From contig NZ_CP018221.1 in NCBI RefSeq assembly GCF_001890385.1, positions 1-64,000 on the forward strand: a stretch of 64,000 nt of DNA. The letters are read 5' to 3'. This DNA is from Tardibacter chloracetimidivorans (GTDB taxonomy: Bacteria > Pseudomonadota > Alphaproteobacteria > Sphingomonadales > Sphingomonadaceae). The notes beneath the pieces were generated by a model, which was given only the letters and a program-made list of their open reading frames with translations, did not search any database and was not told the origin of the DNA. The translations under genes and the position numbers were made by a program. Below, piece after piece: positions 60,566-64,000 of the stretch (the stretch's first letter is position 1; every line of letters begins with the position of its first letter).

Positions 60566-61180
60566 ATGCGGTGGGTGCTCCTTGTCCTGTTCGTTCTGCT
60601 TGCGGCCTGTGGAGGCGGGCGCGCGCCCACGCCGCAGCCCCGGCCACAAACCGATATTCGCCAATGCCTTATGGGGCTTGAACGCGCCGGTGTACGTTAT
60701 CGCAGCCTGCCGGACCGCCATTTCGGCGGAGGCTGTCAGGCGACCGGCAGCGTCCAGCTTCTCGACGTCGGGGTTCCGGTGACGAACCTGACGGCGCTCA
60801 CCTGCCCGATGGCGGCGGGGCTGGCCGACTGGTCCCGCACCGTAAGGCAGATCGCAAGGGAACGGCTGGGCAGCGACATCGCGAAGATCGAGAGCTTCGG
60901 CAGCTATGCCTGCCGCCCCGTCAACAATCAGACCGGGGGGCGTCTTTCCGAACATGCGCGCGCCAATGCCGCCGACATTGCGGCGTTCGTCCTGGCCGAC
61001 GGGCGCAGGATCACGGTGGAGCACGGCTGGGGCGGAACCGATCCCCGCGTCCGCGATTTCCTGCGCATGGCGCACAGAGCCGGATGCAGGCGTTTTGCTA
61101 TTGGTCTTGGTCCCGACTCGGATCGTTTCCACTACAATCATTTTCATTTCGACATGGGCCGCGGCCCTTATTGCCGCTAA
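60566..61180 (+). CDS. Extensin-like lipoprotein
   Basis: The 204-residue protein has a lipoprotein signal (LFVLLAACGG, Cys at about 15) and the extensin-like C-terminal domain: ALTCPMAAGLADW, SYACRPVNNQTGGRLSEHARANAADI over 109-134, and HYNHFHFDMG. The His/Asp pattern suggests a LAS-type peptidase fold. ATG 60566 gives the lipobox; the frame is open far upstream but that part is antisense to serC. Role likely in envelope. Confidence 0.88.
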   Translation: MRWVLLVLFVLLAACGGGRAPTPQPRPQTDIRQCLMGLERAGVRYRSLPDRHFGGGCQATGSVQLLDVGVPVTNLTALTCPMAAGLADWSRTVRQIARERLGSDIAKIESFGSYACRPVNNQTGGRLSEHARANAADIAAFVLADGRRITVEHGWGGTDPRVRDFLRMAHRAGCRRFAIGLGPDSDRFHYNHFHFDMGRGPYCR

Positions 61181-61210
61181 AGGCGGCGGGAACCGCAGCA
61201 GGAGCTACAA

Positions 61211-62068
61211 TTGAGCGATTCCTCATCCGTTTCGAAACGTGTCTTTCCGACCGCCAGGCGCGACGCCGCGGTAGCCAAGGAGGTGACGAGCAGTCCGCAG
61301 ACCGAGGATCCGGCATATCGGCTCGCCTTTCAGGACACCGATTTCCTGCTGCGCGAGGACCTGCGGCCCGTCCGCTTCCAGCTTGAGCTGCTGAAGCCCG
61401 AGGTGCTGCTGGAGGAGGCCAATATCGGTTCCACCTTCGTCTTTTACGGCTCGGCACGGATTCCCGCGCCCCAGGACGCGCAGGCGCTTGTGGACGCCGC
61501 GGCGACGCCCACCCAGCGGCGCATTGCAGAGCGGCTGGCGGCAAAGGCGAAATATTATACCGAGGCCCACAAGCTGGCGCAGCTCGCCAGCGAATGCGAT
61601 TGCCATGACGACAAGCGCCAGTTCGTGGTGTGCTCCGGCGGGGGACCGTCGATCATGGAAGCGGCGAATCGCGGCGCTTATGATTCCGGCGCGCCTTCCA
61701 TCGGGCTGAACATCGTGCTCCCACACGAACAGCTGCCGAACCCGTTCGTCACGCCGTCGCTCAGCCTGCAATTCCACTATTTCGCGCTTCGCAAGATGCA
61801 TTTCCTACTGCGCGCGCGGGCGGTGGCGGTGTTTCCGGGCGGGTTCGGTACATTCGACGAATCGTTTGAACTGCTGACGCTGGTCCAGACCGGAAAGGTC
61901 GCGCCGATGCCGATATTGTTTTTCGGCAAGGAGTTCTGGACTCGCGTCGTGAACTTCGAGGCGCTGGTCGAGGAGGGGGTCATTTCACCCAATGACCTCA
62001 GGATCTTCCGCTTCGTCGAAACGGCGGAAGAAGCCTGGGACATAGTGAAGACGCACTATGGGATATAG
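61211..62068 (+). CDS. LOG-family protein (TIGR00730-type)
   Basis: Lysine-decarboxylase-like fold protein, some of which cleave nucleotide 5'-monophosphates. The 285-residue protein has CSGGGPSIMEAANRGA, the catalytic FPGGFGTFDESFELLTLVQ, and an N-terminal extension of 65 residues. TTG 61211 is chosen for its AGGAG upstream. Whether it makes cytokinin-type products is unknown. Confidence 0.9.
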   Translation: MSDSSSVSKRVFPTARRDAAVAKEVTSSPQTEDPAYRLAFQDTDFLLREDLRPVRFQLELLKPEVLLEEANIGSTFVFYGSARIPAPQDAQALVDAAATPTQRRIAERLAAKAKYYTEAHKLAQLASECDCHDDKRQFVVCSGGGPSIMEAANRGAYDSGAPSIGLNIVLPHEQLPNPFVTPSLSLQFHYFALRKMHFLLRARAVAVFPGGFGTFDESFELLTLVQTGKVAPMPILFFGKEFWTRVVNFEALVEEGVISPNDLRIFRFVETAEEAWDIVKTHYGI

Positions 62069-62111
62069 CCAGCGCCGTTACGCCGGACCGGGTCCGGCTT
62101 AGCGCTGGGCC

Positions 62112-62798
62112 TCAGTTGCCCTTGGCGGCCTGATCGGTGGTCGCGCCCGTGGGCAGGCCGACGCTCGCCGCTCCGGCGGGGCTGCCGCCGGCTGGCGCTT
62201 CTTCGGATACCGCCACATCGTCGACGGCCTCCACCGCGTTCGCGGGTTCCTCCTCGGCGGCTTCTTCGGCAGGAGGCGGGGGAACCGGAAGGTTCGATCC
62301 CTGCGCGTTCAGATAGAGCAGCAGATCGGCGCGATCCTGCGGCTTGGACAAACCGGCAAAGCTCATCCTCGTGCCGGGGGCATAGGACTTGGGCGATTTC
62401 AGCCAAGCCGACATGCTGTCCCAGTCCCAGTTACCCGGAACGCTCTTCAGCGCGTCGGAATATTGGAAGTTCGGGAGATGGCCATGCGCCTTGCCAAGGA
62501 CCCCGTAAATATTGGGACCGATGCCGTTCGCGCCGCCGGGTGTGACGGTGTGGCAGGCGGCGCACTTCTTGAACTGCGCCTCGCCACGAGCCGCGCTTGC
62601 GGTGGCAAGAAAGGCCGCGATGGGCGGTTCAGCCTCTGCGCCGCCAGCCTCGCCTTCCTGTTCGACCCCTTCCACGACATAGCCCATGGTTTCGGGACGG
62701 TGAGGCGCGAAGTACATGCCCGTCACAATCGACAGTCCAAGCGCCGCGATGCCTCCGAACAGCACCCATCCGGCGATTGTGTTGTTCCTGTCGTCCAT
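62112..62798 (-). CDS. Membrane-anchored cytochrome c
   Basis: Electron carrier in the periplasm, like CycM. The 228-residue protein has an N-terminal membrane anchor (about 9-28), a class-I cytochrome c domain with heme site CAACH (79-83) and axial Met145 (GTRMSFAGL), and an acidic Pro/Ala tail (168-228). Convergent with the LOG gene. Confidence 0.93.
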   Translation of the reverse strand: MDDRNNTIAGWVLFGGIAALGLSIVTGMYFAPHRPETMGYVVEGVEQEGEAGGAEAEPPIAAFLATASAARGEAQFKKCAACHTVTPGGANGIGPNIYGVLGKAHGHLPNFQYSDALKSVPGNWDWDSMSAWLKSPKSYAPGTRMSFAGLSKPQDRADLLLYLNAQGSNLPVPPPPAEEAAEEEPANAVEAVDDVAVSEEAPAGGSPAGAASVGLPTGATTDQAAKGN

Positions 62799-62932
62799 AC
62801 CCCCGAAGCTCCTGGCCTTCTGTCCGAATATGCGGATCGTGGTTTTGAAATCGCGGCTCCTTTAGAGGCCCATCGCCCGCTCTGCAAGCCGCCGCTTGCC
62901 CCTTTTCCATTGGGCGGATAAGCGCGCTGATC

Positions 62933-63823
62933 ATGGAGAACTATCCGCCAACCGCCCGCGCGCGGGTCGCCGAGATGATTGCCGCCGCCGAGGCGGAGCC
63001 CAACCGCGCCGTGGCTTTCCAGGGAGCGCCGGGGGCCTATTCGCATCAGGCGGTGCGCGAACTTTACGATCATGCGGCGGCCTTGCCGTGCTTTTCGTTC
63101 GAGGACGCGATCGACAGCGTGGAGGAGGGAAGGGCCTGGTGCGCGGTCATCCCGATAGAGAATTCGCTTCACGGCCGGGTGGCCGACATCCACTTCCTGC
63201 TGCCGGAATCGGGGCTGAAGATCATCGCCGAACATTTCGTGCGCGTGCGCCATTGCCTCCTGGCCTTGCCCGACGCCGAAAAGGTGGGTGAGGTGCTGAG
63301 CCACCCGCAGGCGCTTGGCCAGTGTCGCAAATATCTCCGCGCACGGGGCATAAAGCCGGTCGCTTATCCCGATACGGCCGCCGCGGCCGCCGAGGTGGTG
63401 GATCAGGGTAACCCCGGCATCGGCGCGATCGCATCCGCCATGGCGGCGGAGCTTTACGGACTGAAGGTGCTTGAGGAAGGCATCGAGGACGAAAGCCACA
63501 ACACCACGCGCTTTGTCGTCCTTGCGCGGGAAGAGCAGGTTCCGGCGCGCGGGGCGGCGGCGATGACGTCCTTCATATTCGAGGTGAAGAACGTGCCGGC
63601 CGCGCTTTACAAGGCGCTTGGAGGCTTTGCGACCAACGGCGTCAACATGACCAAGCTGGAGAGCTATCAGCGCGGCGCGAGCTTCAACGCGACCGAGTTC
63701 TATGCGGATATCGAAGGCCTGCCCGACGATCCGGCCGTGGAACGCGCGCTGGAGGAACTGCGGTTCCACACCAAATGGGTGCGGCTGCTTGGCTCATATC
63801 CGCAGGCGCGCCCACGGAACTAG
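62933..63823 (+). CDS. pheA: PheA, prephenate dehydratase
   Basis: Makes phenylpyruvate for phenylalanine. The 296-residue protein has VAFQGAPGAYSHQAV, VIPIENSLHGRVADIH, and SHNTTRFVVLAREE with the catalytic Thr, then an ACT domain (MTSFIFEVKNVPAALYKAL, 211-229; KLESYQRGASF) for feedback by phenylalanine. There is no chorismate mutase domain. ATG 62933 is consistent with the family. Confidence 0.96.
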   Translation: MENYPPTARARVAEMIAAAEAEPNRAVAFQGAPGAYSHQAVRELYDHAAALPCFSFEDAIDSVEEGRAWCAVIPIENSLHGRVADIHFLLPESGLKIIAEHFVRVRHCLLALPDAEKVGEVLSHPQALGQCRKYLRARGIKPVAYPDTAAAAAEVVDQGNPGIGAIASAMAAELYGLKVLEEGIEDESHNTTRFVVLAREEQVPARGAAAMTSFIFEVKNVPAALYKALGGFATNGVNMTKLESYQRGASFNATEFYADIEGLPDDPAVERALEELRFHTKWVRLLGSYPQARPRN

Positions 63824-63839
63824 GCGAACCCGGGCTGCT

Positions 63840-64000
63840 TCAGCCGCTCTCCGCCCAGCGCCGCAGCAAGGTGTGGGCAATGGCATAGGGCGGAGCCGTG
63901 CCGAACTCGCCGGTGCCGGAAAGCGCATCCCGCACCTCTTGGCGGCTGGCCCAGAACGCGTCTTCCAACTCCTGCGTGTCGAGGTTCAGTTCCGGACTTT
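63840..64000 (-). CDS. 3' end of a Nudix hydrolase gene (NudC-like), cut by window edge
   Basis: The minus frame from the window edge to TGA at 63840 reads LDTQELEDAFWASRQEVRDAL and PPYAIAHTLLRRW over its last 50 residues. This matches the C-terminus of NAD(+) diphosphatases of the NudC type. The Nudix box lies outside the window. It is convergent with pheA. Confidence 0.75.
   Translation of the reverse strand, partial: SPELNLDTQELEDAFWASRQEVRDALSGTGEFGTAPPYAIAHTLLRRWAESG

Noticed and set aside
1-64000. CRISPR arrays, rRNA genes or insertion sequences
   Set aside because: No regularly spaced repeats, rRNA segments or transposase frames were seen by eye.

Overview
The window looks like a GC-rich alphaproteobacterium of the Sphingomonadales. 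Evidence: a CtrA-type cell-cycle regulator with its small partner SciP, the housekeeping order serC-serA-hisZ-purA, and a trb/traG conjugation module of the kind common on sphingomonad and rhizobial mobile elements. No rRNA or CRISPR was seen; one tRNA gene is present.

Positions 1 to about 39,130 are the right-hand part of an integrative and conjugative element (ICE). It ends at the 3' end of a tRNA-Ser(GGA) gene, next to a P4-type integrase; its left end lies outside the window. Maintenance and accessory genes fill 1-6,860: a second tyrosine recombinase cut by the window edge, an ArdC antirestriction protein plus a fragment of a second copy, DUF2958, ParB, a secreted thermonuclease and DUF736. 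Several of these sit between strong GC hairpins. A small HTH protein (possible excisionase) overlaps traF and a lytic transglycosylase (7,216-8,646). A relaxase (9,669-11,657) is preceded by a repeat-rich candidate oriT. The transfer machinery resumes at 25,758 with traG, a CopG-like protein, trbBCDEJLFGI, DUF2274 and a second HTH protein that converges on the integrase.

Between relaxase and traG (about 11,658-25,757) lies a cargo island that looks devoted to defence. It holds a pair of overlapping unknown genes with HEPN-like features; a five-gene leftward operon coding for a C5 DNA methyltransferase, a MutL/MORC-like GHKL ATPase, a Z1 helicase-like protein, a PD-(D/E)XK protein and an AIPR protein; a divergent vsr; an abiEi/abiEii toxin-antitoxin pair behind a palindromic operator; and a fused nucleotidyltransferase-HEPN protein. 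The five-gene operon is the most interesting system here: the component families are known and an ATP-dependent restriction role has been predicted for MORC/Z1 clusters, but I cannot name an experimentally defined system with exactly this set.

From 39,111 to the end is core chromosome: an ECF sigma and anti-sigma pair divergent from a secreted subtilase; a Gly/Ala-rich secreted protein; a lipid kinase; ctrA; DUF481; sciP; mnmA; a pdxH-CDF-phzF operon; a DnaJ-class co-chaperone, YihY, fabI, aroC and a TM2 protein; then purA, hisZ, serA and serC (with a structured leader), an extensin-like lipoprotein, a LOG protein, a membrane cytochrome c, pheA and the 3' end of a Nudix gene.
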